Shown: piece by piece, positions 18,201 to 25,156 of the stretch
Numbering within the stretch: position 1 is the first letter of the stretch
Layout of the letters: every line of letters begins with the position of its first letter
NCBI GenBank assembly: GCA_015231885.1
Contig: JADGAT010000051.1
Span: forward strand, 1-36,411
DNA from: SAR324 cluster bacterium
GTDB taxonomy: Bacteria; SAR324; NAC60-12
Length of the DNA stretch: 36,411 nucleotides
Direction: 5' to 3'
Made by a program: the position numbers and the translations under genes
The notes under the pieces: model-generated
Database searches by the model: none
Told to the model about the DNA's origin: nothing
What the model saw: the letters and a program-made list of their open reading frames with translations, nothing else

Positions 18201-18263
18201 ATACATGATTTTGTTGCCATGTTTTTCAACAGTCTTCTCAATGAAGTAATTTTCAATTTTCAT
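12213..18263 (-). CDS. Giant hybrid sensor kinase: pseudokinase - AAA ATPase - helical repeats - GAF - HK - REC - HPt
   Basis: 2016 residues. Residues 1-260 have the protein-kinase fold (SPERT; DYYSFGVLLYCLLVGKYPF), but the catalytic residues are lost. The VAIK Lys is Gln33, the HRD region reads LYNN at about 114-117, and the DFG region reads SGFSS at about 134-138. An AAA/NACHT-like ATPase follows at about 277-600, with Walker A GYSGVGKST (305-313) and Walker B LILFLDDLQW (about 430-439). A long helical, TPR-like region runs to about 1240. A GAF domain is at about 1245-1400. The histidine kinase has SHDLRGP (His near 1449) and NLLSNALKF, GVGIP and GSGLGL ATP motifs. A REC domain carries LMDIDMP (Asp near 1726) and an HPt domain carries AHTLAGVAGSLG (His near 1866). 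No membrane span is seen, so it is probably cytoplasmic. It is upstream of the REC-SpoIIE gene on the same strand, suggesting a phosphorelay to it. Confidence 0.93.
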   Translation of the reverse strand: MKIENYFIEKTVEKHGNKIMYLATKENQSFVLQAYNDSVIAEKEFINTNKLAGVHVIPFLEKMEFNGKTILVQECDEGAVPLDHFIKTTFSQEKIEIAQATLRALKTIHDKGILYNNLSLEETIINQEGQVRFSGFSSASKIDEDFIKTNSRILNPLYVSPERTNQVDYPVHQTSDYYSFGVLLYCLLVGKYPFESNSIAELISLHVAKQPISPNKENSQIPENLSRIVEKLLEKNSADRYKSIDGILYDLEHYTDSCFELASHDIDFRFKISDTVYGREKEIEQLKQGVEDTKAGKIALTTIAGYSGVGKSTIVSEFFRVREPDNSLLISGKFQQYKKDIPYFAIIEAFEELFDMLLLSKQITLDQFRKEFTKHIGDQGQILTSIFPKLELIVGKQKDVGKLLGEEAENRFKYIFLKLMNIVAIEEQPLILFLDDLQWTDLVSLNVLRTIFQNEKKYLMIVLSYRDNEVDQHHPFQQFLDEMTTAEVPIHKIHVKDLKPANVEDLVSDSLKDNNMSLSQIVYQKTHGNSFFVHQLLKGLADQGLFSWNSQKNAWSIDLEDLSSLQVSTNVVDFMQMRLQKFQNDILNILKIIGATGHNVDLNILSVVSGLSDEQVQEVLTLPVEDGLLYQKQHRVYFAHDRIQQACYQLNQPEELPHLHYTIANMLISHELYHTLDDIFNLTGHLDKGFEYIQENLEQYIEIYLLAALKSKEISAYKEFLIYIKKGMELLQTKLPEELCYRIYREYHIALYLNSMFDEADAFFEEKLIDYSNLLSLKENYFSKVSQDSMLGKYQKATEFGISILGRLGLDLNINTDFKELVEELNQVEAAFAEAGIHQISDLQKIEQKNIEEMEFICELILAMVPAAFFHNPMVASLLIFATLKLATKNGVFEAMGYPLSVASTPFIMIRNDYRTGYEYAEYAMQVAGNNKRSLGNAKHLFVLFCWHWLKPMKDDTALEIARDAHHLLMQGGDIQMAGFIFYNTIAYQWERGDQLSSVLQEVEKGLDFVNKTQNFHGLGPYSIYNQLVLTLQSKDGSVTRLSQKEFREEEFIERNEMNVMALCYFYIYKTQLAYMFGEYEAAYQFSLKSRKILPYITGFVPTQTCIFYGALSFCQALDQHEDNESILQQDLQQLKEWNEGTKENFLHKLYLLEAEIALVKRNLPQAIDFYTQAANAAQQNRFTHETALIYERFSEFWYSINNTDLGEYYIKQAYYYYEIWGAERKLETLKKKHPTTFLKSGRDNLDLLSVIHSQNILAQETRIDNLLRQMMQILLEVSGAEKGFLILKDQKWMIEAFKNIQGQENILESIGLSEELLSLDMVNYVIRTNQTINLEQFSRYLNDTYIKRSNPQSILVLPVTAQSQLIAIIYLEHSKIKNLFTPNKQQTIKLLSSQIAISLNNARVYNHLEELVHERTKELEAQNEQLAIARKKAEKANETKNKFFSIISHDLRGPIGSLSVIFNQTMESPKQIDEQLFGMIRKTTKNTHQLLEDLLVWSRQQEGRMELHPVNFSVTGIIDECISLHKGQALQKNITMIWDNSPSQLIYADPAMIQTVMRNLLSNALKFTPEGGKIRIETQVLEHMLKVSVIDSGVGIPEEICNKFFKLEERVASSPGTNQETGSGLGLILCHEFVNKNHGEIGVQSKIGVGSQFWFTIPLASSSDSEIAEETQTLPPGIFSFLLAEDNALHLRSSIHALEQLGASIQVAEDGEQALQKTEKIPFDIILMDIDMPKLNGIEAAKVIRKQNYQHAKIIALTSYSREEVDEKFGPTDFDGYLNKPLDPDKLLKVLSTLEYKSITQNIALPVHLPGIKIAKGLECVGEDQEFYVKLLQEFPLKYSHLVNELKSALKQEDFLSIQQAAHTLAGVAGSLGAETLHSISKTLENAAKTKKLIESKKILEDFEVHFTEVLQSTRSLSKPSPDSQKNVPCLTTYDKEKEVDADVLSLLFKHLNSFLDEGDLEGVTILAEIENELHETPYCQPLSQIKELLHDYEFEMAQKILTNLASELKIALEE

Positions 18264-18596
18264 TGCCGGGCCCGTTTGTTATTTTTTTAGAAACAAATAC
18301 TATTTTTAGACGTTCATCAAGCTAGTGTGAATCTATATCACACTTTTTTACCATTGGTCGAATAATTCTATGTATCATCGACCTTTTTATTTACCATCAT
18401 AATTCCAGCTTCGGTGTACCATTGCAATGATGAACATCCCCGGGAATAAGCCCATGTCTGAATATATCAAACGAATTGGAGCAGTATTTTATAGAAAAAT
18501 TGGCGATTGAATTGCGATAAAATGTGATCACCGTTGATTTATTGAGTCAATATGTTAGAAAAGAACCATTTCGCAACACGCTCCATAACGATTCAT
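18264..18596. other. 333-bp intergenic region between the giant kinase gene and the IS remnant
   Basis: No gene is seen. It should contain the minus-strand promoter of the giant kinase gene, but I could not pick a convincing one. Two small inverted repeats occur: the TGTGA...TCACA palindrome at 18324-18344 (separate entry), and GGTCGA...TCGACC at about 18357-18384, whose right arm is followed by T's in the plus direction. No plus-strand gene lies upstream that either would need to terminate. The part near 18500-18596 may be remnant of the adjacent insertion sequence. Confidence 0.5.
18324..18344. promoter_or_regulatory. CRP-like palindrome upstream of the giant kinase gene
   Basis: AGTGTGA, seven bases, then TCACACT is a perfect 7-bp inverted repeat about 60-80 bp upstream of the kinase start. 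TGTGA and TCACA are the CRP half-sites, but the usual spacer is 6 and here it is 7. The right arm continues into five more T's, so a plus-strand terminator is another reading. It may be an operator for a cAMP-responsive or other dimeric regulator. The call is weak. Confidence 0.3.
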
Positions 18597-19058
18597 TTAT
18601 TTTAAATTTTTGAAACTGGCTGACTGACACATCTTTATGATCCCCTGCCAATCATGTGATGCATGCCGAATAGTAATGCAGCTTAAATTGCCTTTGCTGT
18701 GCCACAGAAGCAATAGCAGGATCAGGATCTTTAGCTGAGAGCATAGTTTCATCAATTCAATATCAGCAAATCTTCGATCTGCCAGAAAAATAACTTTCCC
18801 ATCATTGGGCAGCGGTTCTTTGAAACGACTCAGTAATTGCTGATACTGAGCCAAGGCAATCATACTACTTTTATGCTCAATGACTTTCCAAACCAGTGGA
18901 AGGGCTCTTCCTCGATAAATGATCGATAAACGAATCGAACAGAATTTTTCAAAAAGCATACTGGTATCCAGAGCAAAGATGGTGATGTCTGGCTCTTTCC
19001 ACTGTTTTGGATTGAATAGTCCCCATGTGCTATGATACAAATCTGACTAGGTTTTCAT
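18597..19058 (-). pseudogene. Decayed IS4-family transposase fragment
   Basis: The reading frame resembles an IS4-type DDE transposase. It has WGLFNPKQWKEPDITIFALD (first catalytic Asp in the motif ALDTSML), RGRALPLVWKVIEH, and LADRRFADIELMKL with the second Asp. It then degenerates into a Leu-rich run after CSQLK and stops without the region that should carry the catalytic Glu. The probable original start is ATG 19058-19056, which has a strong SD (AAAGGAGG). Codon 4 is a TAG stop (19049-19047), after which the frame continues as SDLYHSTWG. It is therefore inactive by both a nonsense codon and C-terminal loss. I could not identify terminal inverted repeats or a target duplication. It sits directly upstream of cheA1. 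Confidence 0.8.
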
Positions 19059-19122
19059 GATGGCCTCCTTTCTGATACTCGCTAGTTAGTAATGTGTGAT
19101 AAACCCCAAACATTGATATGGC

Positions 19123-21387
19123 ATGTCCAATACTGAAGAAATGTTTGACCGCGAGATGGTCGTTGAATTTCTCGAAGAATCCCTCGATCAGATTAGCGAT
19201 CTGGAGAATAAATTAATTGAATTCGAGAAAAATCCGAATAATCTGAAATTGATCGATGATGTTTTTCGACCGGTTCATTCCATCAAGGGAACGGCAGGAT
19301 TTTTCAAGCTGACAGGCCTTCAAAAATTGGCACATAAGCTGGAAAATGTATTGGATTTACTGCGAAAAGAAGAAATCTCCCCTTCTCCAGAAGTTGTTTC
19401 AGCAGAACTGAGCGGATTTGAAGAGCTGCATGCCATGTGTCAGCGGTTGGTGGACAATGATAAGGAAATCCTTGACCAGGACCACTACGATCAGTTGATC
19501 CAGCATATTGAAGCACTGAGCCAACAAAGACGTGACAGCAACACCGAAGTACTCCTCTATTTAAACGCTTTTAAAGCATTTCAGTCCTCACTTCCTGAAA
19601 CAGTCCTCACTTCGTTATCATTCAAAATCTTATCGGAACATGCCGAACATCTAGATATTCTTGTACAAAAGTCCCTGGAGGATATAATTCCTCACTTTTT
19701 GGCGGCGTTCCAACAGTTCCAGGAAACACTTCCTTCTGAGATAAAAAGCTCTCCCGATTTGAGCTTATTGAAAAAAGAAACACGGCGTCTGGAAAGCATT
19801 GCTGTTGCCGCTAAAAAAGGGCCCGCATTTCGGAAAACAGGCGATTTTTTTTATTTGGAGATGGATGTTTCCGGAGAGATCAGTACCATCCAGGAAATTG
19901 CCAATCTTTCATTTGATGAAGCATTGCCCATCAATACAGCACAACGTTTGAATGATGCCTTAATCAGTCTGCAGGCCAAAGTCTCCGACGAAGCTCTTGC
20001 TCTGACAAAAGAAATACAACTCTCTCTGGTGCCCATTCTCAGTGGAATGGAAGATTTTGATACAGAATTCCAAAATCAATTGACGATTTCTGTCAAAAAA
20101 CTGGTGTCGTTGATGACCCGCCCTGCCAAAGAAGAAAAAAGAGAGTCCGCAGCAGAACAGACCGAGGAGAAACCCGAAGAAAAACATGAAGTCAAAACCA
20201 TGCGGGTTTCTGAAGATGAGGTTGATGGTTTTATGCATTTTGTAGGGGAATTGGTGGTTGTCTCCGACATGCTCAAATACATTGGCATCGAAATCAGTAA
20301 AATGCCAGGAATGCAGGATTTAGAAGAAAATTTCAAACAGGCTCATCAAACCTTCCATGCACTTTCCAGAAATCTGATAGACAGCCTATTGAAAGTACGT
20401 TTGATTCCTGTTGACAATCTGCTGAAAAAGGTCCCAGGCTTGGCAAGAAGTCTGGCAGATAAGGTGGGGAAAAAAGTTCGTGTGGAAATTCATGGAGGCG
20501 ACATCAAAATCGATAAAAGCCTTCATGAATTGATGGATCATCCATTGACCCATATCATCCGAAATTCTTTGGATCATGGCTTAGAATCTCCAGAAGAAAG
20601 AGAAGCAGCCGGAAAAGAAGCCACGGGGCTGATTCAACTTGAAGTGAAGCATGATGGAGAATGGATTCATTTTAAGATCCAGGATGATGGTGCTGGTATT
20701 CAAGTCGATCGGATCAAGCAGAAAGCATTGGAAAAAGAATTGATCACTCCTGAACAGGCCGCATCTCTTCCGGAAGAAGAAGCGGCCAATCTGCTCTTTT
20801 TACCAGGATTTTCTACGGCAAAAACAGTGAGCGATATCTCAGGGCGTGGCGTTGGATTGGATGTTGTCAAAAAAAACATAGAAGAGGTCAATGGCCAGGT
20901 TTCCATCAGCAGCCAAGCAGGCCAGGGAACCACATTTTATATCAAACTCCCCAGCTCAACCAGCTTTGTGATTATTGAGGGCGTCAATACCAGTGTCGGA
21001 CAAACCGAATATATTTTTCCGGTGGAGTGCATGCAAATGGCCTTCCAGCCTCAAAAGGGAGAAGTGTTTATGGCAAATGATATCGAAGTCGTTCGCCATA
21101 AAGATCGAATTTTACCTGTTTTGCGACTGTATAAAGTTTTCAAGATGAATCCAGACTTTGAAACTCCAGAAGATTCTATTTTCATCATCGTAGACCACCA
21201 AAAGCAACATTTTGCCGTCATGGTAGACAAACTGCTTGGGAAAACCCAGGTTGTCTTGAAAGAAATCAATTTAGGAGAACAAGAGGGGGAACACTCACAA
21301 AAAGATATCTTGGGAGGAGCCATCATGGGACATGGCAATATTGCTCTGGTATTGGATATTGAACAGTTAAAAAATCATTTAAAATAG
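19123..21387 (+). CDS. cheA: Chemotaxis histidine kinase CheA (first copy)
   Basis: 754 residues. The N-terminal HPt domain has phosphorylatable His52 in VHSIKGTAGF. A long helical middle (about 140-330) replaces a recognisable CheY-binding P2 domain and shows no family I know. The dimerisation domain begins VDGFMHFVGELVVVSDMLKY and includes LLKVRLIPVDNLL. The ATPase domain has HIIRNSLDHGLE (N box), DDGAGI and GRGVGLDVV. The CheW-like C-terminus contains VIIEGVNTSVGQTEYIFPVE and GGAIMGHGNIALVLDI. The kinase would respond to MCP arrays and pass phosphate to CheY or CheB. No SD is obvious at the ATG. It heads a plus-strand set with a STAS gene (12 bp away) and MCP1, with no cheW, cheR or cheY of its own on that strand. 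Confidence 0.92.
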   Translation: MSNTEEMFDREMVVEFLEESLDQISDLENKLIEFEKNPNNLKLIDDVFRPVHSIKGTAGFFKLTGLQKLAHKLENVLDLLRKEEISPSPEVVSAELSGFEELHAMCQRLVDNDKEILDQDHYDQLIQHIEALSQQRRDSNTEVLLYLNAFKAFQSSLPETVLTSLSFKILSEHAEHLDILVQKSLEDIIPHFLAAFQQFQETLPSEIKSSPDLSLLKKETRRLESIAVAAKKGPAFRKTGDFFYLEMDVSGEISTIQEIANLSFDEALPINTAQRLNDALISLQAKVSDEALALTKEIQLSLVPILSGMEDFDTEFQNQLTISVKKLVSLMTRPAKEEKRESAAEQTEEKPEEKHEVKTMRVSEDEVDGFMHFVGELVVVSDMLKYIGIEISKMPGMQDLEENFKQAHQTFHALSRNLIDSLLKVRLIPVDNLLKKVPGLARSLADKVGKKVRVEIHGGDIKIDKSLHELMDHPLTHIIRNSLDHGLESPEEREAAGKEATGLIQLEVKHDGEWIHFKIQDDGAGIQVDRIKQKALEKELITPEQAASLPEEEAANLLFLPGFSTAKTVSDISGRGVGLDVVKKNIEEVNGQVSISSQAGQGTTFYIKLPSSTSFVIIEGVNTSVGQTEYIFPVECMQMAFQPQKGEVFMANDIEVVRHKDRILPVLRLYKVFKMNPDFETPEDSIFIIVDHQKQHFAVMVDKLLGKTQVVLKEINLGEQEGEHSQKDILGGAIMGHGNIALVLDIEQLKNHLK

Positions 21388-21399
21388 TGGAGAACCGTC

Positions 21400-21738
21400 A
21401 TGAAATTGTCACATCGGATCGAAAAAAATGTGTGCGTGGTTGCTGTAATCGGCAATTTTGCATTGAGTAACAACGATGAAATTTCTTTATATCTTGAGCC
21501 TTTGATTGAAAATCCTAACATCAAGATCTTGCTGATCGACTTTGAGCATGTCGAGGTTATAGATTCAAAAGGAGCCGGATTGCTGGCATCCGTTTTTAAA
21601 AAACTTTCAAACATCCAAAAGGAATTAGTTTTGTGTGAACTGAATATCAACTGCCACAGTGTGTTGAAAACGATTTCGCTGGATCAGATCATCGAAATCC
21701 ATCAAACTCAAAAAGAAGCTCTCACCGAAAAATTATGA
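21400..21738 (+). CDS. STAS-domain protein encoded between cheA1 and MCP1
   Basis: 112 residues forming one STAS domain: HRIEKNVCVVAVIGNFAL, then ILLIDFEHVEVIDSKGAGLL with Ser in the usual phosphorylation loop. Such proteins act as anti-sigma antagonists or in stressosome-like partner switching. A good SD (GGAG) precedes the ATG, and it follows cheA1 by 12 bp, so it is probably translated from the same message. It is a paralog of the STAS protein at 948: N-termini (KLxHRI) and the segments around the Ser loop and ALTEK/ALASF ends line up over the whole length. A CheA-linked STAS protein is not part of standard chemotaxis sets. Its regulator may be the SpoIIE phosphatase at 11046. Confidence 0.88.
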   Translation: MKLSHRIEKNVCVVAVIGNFALSNNDEISLYLEPLIENPNIKILLIDFEHVEVIDSKGAGLLASVFKKLSNIQKELVLCELNINCHSVLKTISLDQIIEIHQTQKEALTEKL

Positions 21739-21797
21739 AACTCGTATAGTGCGCAAAATCCCATGCATTATAAAACACCCAACAATGGAGGAACAAC

Positions 21798-24104
21798 ATG
21801 AAACTTGGTACAAAATTAATTGGAGGATTTTTATTAGTAACCGCAATACTGTTGATAGTGGGTACGTTAGGCTACCGCAGTATATCCGATATGGAAAGTA
21901 AAACTCAGTCCATCATCGAGGCATCGCCATTGGTGGATGCTGCCATGGAAATGAAACTGGCAGTGCGCTTTGATATGCAGCTCATCATGGAACTTCTGGC
22001 AGCCGGCAATCCGGAAGAGCTTAATGAAGCCTGGAAAAAACATGAGGGAGCCATTGAGGAATTTGATCTCTATGCCGATGCGATCTTAAAGGGTGCCGAA
22101 ACCCCGGAAGGAACGATCTATGCAGCAAAAGACGAGGCATTGAAAGGGATTGTCACACAAGCAGATCAATTCCATAACAGTCAATTTCAACCTCGCCTGA
22201 AAAAAATCTATGATTTGAGAATGCAGGATTTTGCCTTAAACAAGCAGCTGGAAGAGGTGATGGGGAAATTTGAGGGGGCCTTTGAGCAAGTCATCTCCTC
22301 GGCAGAAAATTTTGAGGGGAGAGTCAAAGACCGCATCGAAAGCGAAATTGCAGCAGGTGTTGCAGCGGGCAGTATCATGCATACCGAAAATACCTGGGCG
22401 GATATGGCGATGGAAATCAAAACGACCCTGGCCATGAGCCGGATTGCCATTGAAGAATATGCACAGAGCTTCGAAGCTGATGCTTTACCAGAAATTGAAA
22501 AAGAATATGTGGAAACCCTCGCTGAATTTGATGGTTGGATCAATGCACTGATGAATGGAGCTGAAACTGAAGAAGGAATGATTGCTGCGGTGAATGTTCC
22601 CGAATTGAAAAAAATGGTGTCTGCTTTAGATAAAATCCATGATGAACAGTTTCAGGTACAAGCGGCTAAATTCATGGAGATTCAAAAAAAGATGGCAGCT
22701 ATCGCTGTTGAAGTCGGTATCGCCGACCAGGAATCCGATCAAATTGGTAGAAAAATGATGGACATCATTGGCGGTGTGGAAGACGGGAGCAAAAAAATAA
22801 TTAAGGAGGCTTCCCTGGCTTCTCAAAATACGGCTTCTGGGGCAAAATCCGCGTCTATTGTCGGCATTGTAATTGGTTTCATTGTTTCTATATTACTTGG
22901 CATCATGATCACCCGCAATCTGACGGCACAAATCGGAGGAGAGCCTCAGGAAATTATGGAGATTGCCAGCAAAGTAGCCCGCTGTGAGCTGGATTTGCAG
23001 CTGCAGTCGACAGGCAGGGAGACCGGAATTTATGCGTCACTCAGGGACATGGTCGAAGCACTGCGTAAGAAAGTGTTGCTGGCTCAGGAAATTGCCAGGG
23101 GCAACCTTGCCGTTGACGTCCCTTTGGCTTCCAATGAGGACGCTTTGGGCAGAGCACAACAGGACATGGTCAACGGTTTGAGCGATACCCTCTCTCAGGT
23201 GGCCAGTTCTGCAGACCAGATGGTCAACGGGGCCAATCAGGTTTCGCAGTCCAGCCAAATCATTTCTCAGGGGTCAACAGAGCAGTCTGCAGCTCTGGAG
23301 GAGATATCTTCTTCCATGGAACAGGTCAGTTCACAGATCCAAGGGAACGCGGACAATGCCAGGCAGGCAAGCCAACTGGCGGTATCCGCCAGCCAGAAGG
23401 CTGAAGAAGGCAATGAGCAGATGGGACAGATGCTTCAATCCATGAAAGAAATCAACCAGGCCTCTGAAAACATTTCCAATATCATCAAAACCATTGATGA
23501 AATCGCCTTCCAAACCAACGTGCTGGCAATCAATGCTGCCGTAGAAGCCGCACGTGCTGGTGCTCATGGCAAAGGGTTTGCGGTGGTTGCCGAAGAAGTT
23601 CGCAGTTTGGCCGGACGCAGTGCCGAAGCAGCCAAAGAGACGGCTCAGATTATCCAGGATTCTGTTAAAAAAACAGAAACCGGAGCAAAAATGGCAGAAG
23701 GAATGGCCGTTTCTTTGAAGGAAATAGTCAACGGTTCCACTAAGGTGCTGGACCTGGTCAATGAAATTTCTACGGCCAGCATGGAACAGTCACGGGGAGT
23801 ACAGGAAATCAACAGTGGGATTGGTCAGCTCAATCAGACCACTCAGCAAAGTGCTCAGGTTGCTGAAGAAACGGCCTCTGCCAGTGAGGAATTCACAGGA
23901 CAAGCCGAGAGCTTGAAACGACTGGTCTCCAGCTTTACTCTGAAACGCCAGTCTTCTTTTATGCAAGGTCCTGTTGCTGTTGCTTATGAAGCCCCTGTGC
24001 AGATTCCAAATTTTTCAAAACAGTCCGCAGAGCCACAGCAGGCCCCTGACACATCGGGTGCTGATTTGATTTCTTTTGACGAGGAGGATACGGGCAAATT
24101 CTAG
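21798..24104 (+). CDS. Methyl-accepting chemotaxis protein with duplicated periplasmic module (MCP1)
   Basis: 768 residues with span 1 at about 8-24, a periplasmic region of about 325 residues, span 2 at about 352-374, a HAMP domain and a signalling hairpin. The hairpin tip is the highly conserved [19 protein letters not shown], needed to contact CheA and CheW. The periplasmic part is a tandem repeat offset by exactly 155 residues: AMEMK 49 / AMEIK 204, EFD 88 / 243, KGAET 98 / NGAET 253, and NSQFQ 127 / DEQFQ 282. The C-terminus ends in an acidic tail, [13 protein letters not shown], also present in the two other MCPs. An excellent SD (GGAGGAACAAC) precedes the ATG. It is third in the cheA1 operon, and its stop is 8 bp from the convergent cheB1 stop. 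Confidence 0.93.
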   Translation: MKLGTKLIGGFLLVTAILLIVGTLGYRSISDMESKTQSIIEASPLVDAAMEMKLAVRFDMQLIMELLAAGNPEELNEAWKKHEGAIEEFDLYADAILKGAETPEGTIYAAKDEALKGIVTQADQFHNSQFQPRLKKIYDLRMQDFALNKQLEEVMGKFEGAFEQVISSAENFEGRVKDRIESEIAAGVAAGSIMHTENTWADMAMEIKTTLAMSRIAIEEYAQSFEADALPEIEKEYVETLAEFDGWINALMNGAETEEGMIAAVNVPELKKMVSALDKIHDEQFQVQAAKFMEIQKKMAAIAVEVGIADQESDQIGRKMMDIIGGVEDGSKKIIKEASLASQNTASGAKSASIVGIVIGFIVSILLGIMITRNLTAQIGGEPQEIMEIASKVARCELDLQLQSTGRETGIYASLRDMVEALRKKVLLAQEIARGNLAVDVPLASNEDALGRAQQDMVNGLSDTLSQVASSADQMVNGANQVSQSSQIISQGSTEQSAALEEISSSMEQVSSQIQGNADNARQASQLAVSASQKAEEGNEQMGQMLQSMKEINQASENISNIIKTIDEIAFQTNVLAINAAVEAARAGAHGKGFAVVAEEVRSLAGRSAEAAKETAQIIQDSVKKTETGAKMAEGMAVSLKEIVNGSTKVLDLVNEISTASMEQSRGVQEINSGIGQLNQTTQQSAQVAEETASASEEFTGQAESLKRLVSSFTLKRQSSFMQGPVAVAYEAPVQIPNFSKQSAEPQQAPDTSGADLISFDEEDTGKF
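21930..22780 (+). repeat. Internal tandem duplication encoding two sensor modules of MCP1
   Basis: Two modules of about 125 residues begin near residues 45 and 200 of MCP1. Matching landmarks are all spaced 155 residues apart (465 bp). They include AMExK, EFD, a GAET motif followed two residues later by Gly, and a QFQ motif. The similarity is seen at protein level; at DNA level the copies are well diverged. Confidence 0.75.
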
Positions 24105-24112
24105 GGGAATGA

Positions 24113-25156
24113 TCATCCCTTGAGCAAATTCAAAATGGCTCCGGGGATGGAGTCTAAATTAACAAGTTTTTCGGCTCCTCCCCGCCTGTAGGCTTCATTA
24201 GGCATACCAAACACAACACAGCTTTTTTCATCTTGAGCCATTGTCCGTGCTCCCGCCTTCCGCATGGCAAGCATGCCATTGGCACCATCACTGCCCATTC
24301 CAGTAAGAATCACTCCAATGGCATTGGCACCTGCATATTTTGCCACAGACTCGAACAGGACTTCTACAGAAGGACAATGCCCGCAAACTTTAGGAGCTTT
24401 TTTGCAATCGACCAGATAAATTCCTCCGGAACGGCGAACCGACATTTGATGTTCTCCAGGAGCAATCAATACTCTTCCTGGCAGAATACGGTCTCCGTTT
24501 TCGGCCTCTTTGACGTCTAAAGAACACTGTTCGTTCAGGCGATCCGCATAAGTTTTGGTGAAGACGGGTGGCATGTGCTGTACAATCACAATGCCCGGGA
24601 TGGTGCTAGGAAGGTGCGGCAGCAGGCGAGAAATGGCTTCTACTCCTCCTGTGGAAGCGCCAATAGCAATCACTTTATCTGTGGAAACAGCCAATGCCTG
24701 ACTTTTCTGCGGAGCGGGCCTGGTGGATTTGGGTTTATTTTTCCAGTGGCTGACATCAGCATCAGCAGCGATTTTCACTTTGGCTCTGATCTCCACAAGC
24801 ATCTCTTCCAGACCGCGTGCTACATTGGTGCTGGGTTTGGTCACAAAATCCACGGCTCCCGCTTCCAATGCTTCAAACGTAAGACGCTGGCCTTTTCCAG
24901 TCAAAGCGCTGACCATGACAACAGGCAGCGGAAACTGGGGCATCATGTGCCGCAGGAACTGCACCCCATCCATTTTTGGCATTTCCACATCCAGGGTCAG
25001 TACGTCCGGGCGTAATTGAGCAATTTTTTCCCGAGCCATATAAGGGTCTGTGGCCGTCCCGACTACTTCAATTTGAGGATCTTCTGACAATCCGTCACTC
25101 AATATTTGACGTACGAGCGAGGAGTCGTCTACTACTAAAACACGGACTTTTTTCAT
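24113..25156 (-). CDS. cheB: Chemotaxis methylesterase CheB (copy 1)
   Basis: 347 residues. The N-terminal receiver has D10/D11 and phosphoacceptor D56 (LTLDVEMP). The C-terminal methylesterase has the complete triad: S168 in IGASTGG, H194 in QHMPP and D290 in GMGSDG. CheB removes methyl groups from, or deamidates, glutamate/glutamine residues of MCPs to adapt signalling. Its ATG overlaps the stop of the upstream cheB copy by 4 bp (ATGA), indicating translational coupling. It is very similar to that copy along the whole length and so arose by tandem duplication. It is the last gene of the minus-strand chemosensory operon. Confidence 0.95.
   Translation of the reverse strand: MKKVRVLVVDDSSLVRQILSDGLSEDPQIEVVGTATDPYMAREKIAQLRPDVLTLDVEMPKMDGVQFLRHMMPQFPLPVVMVSALTGKGQRLTFEALEAGAVDFVTKPSTNVARGLEEMLVEIRAKVKIAADADVSHWKNKPKSTRPAPQKSQALAVSTDKVIAIGASTGGVEAISRLLPHLPSTIPGIVIVQHMPPVFTKTYADRLNEQCSLDVKEAENGDRILPGRVLIAPGEHQMSVRRSGGIYLVDCKKAPKVCGHCPSVEVLFESVAKYAGANAIGVILTGMGSDGANGMLAMRKAGARTMAQDEKSCVVFGMPNEAYRRGGAEKLVNLDSIPGAILNLLKG

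Noticed and set aside
12213..18263. Active Ser/Thr kinase at the N-terminus of the giant hybrid protein
   Set aside because: The VAIK Lys, HRD Asp and DFG Asp positions are all substituted, so a pseudokinase is the better reading.
24104..24130. Small inverted repeat AGGGGAAT...ATCCCT between MCP1 and cheB1 as a bidirectional terminator
   Set aside because: The stem is short and imperfect and there are no T runs on either side.
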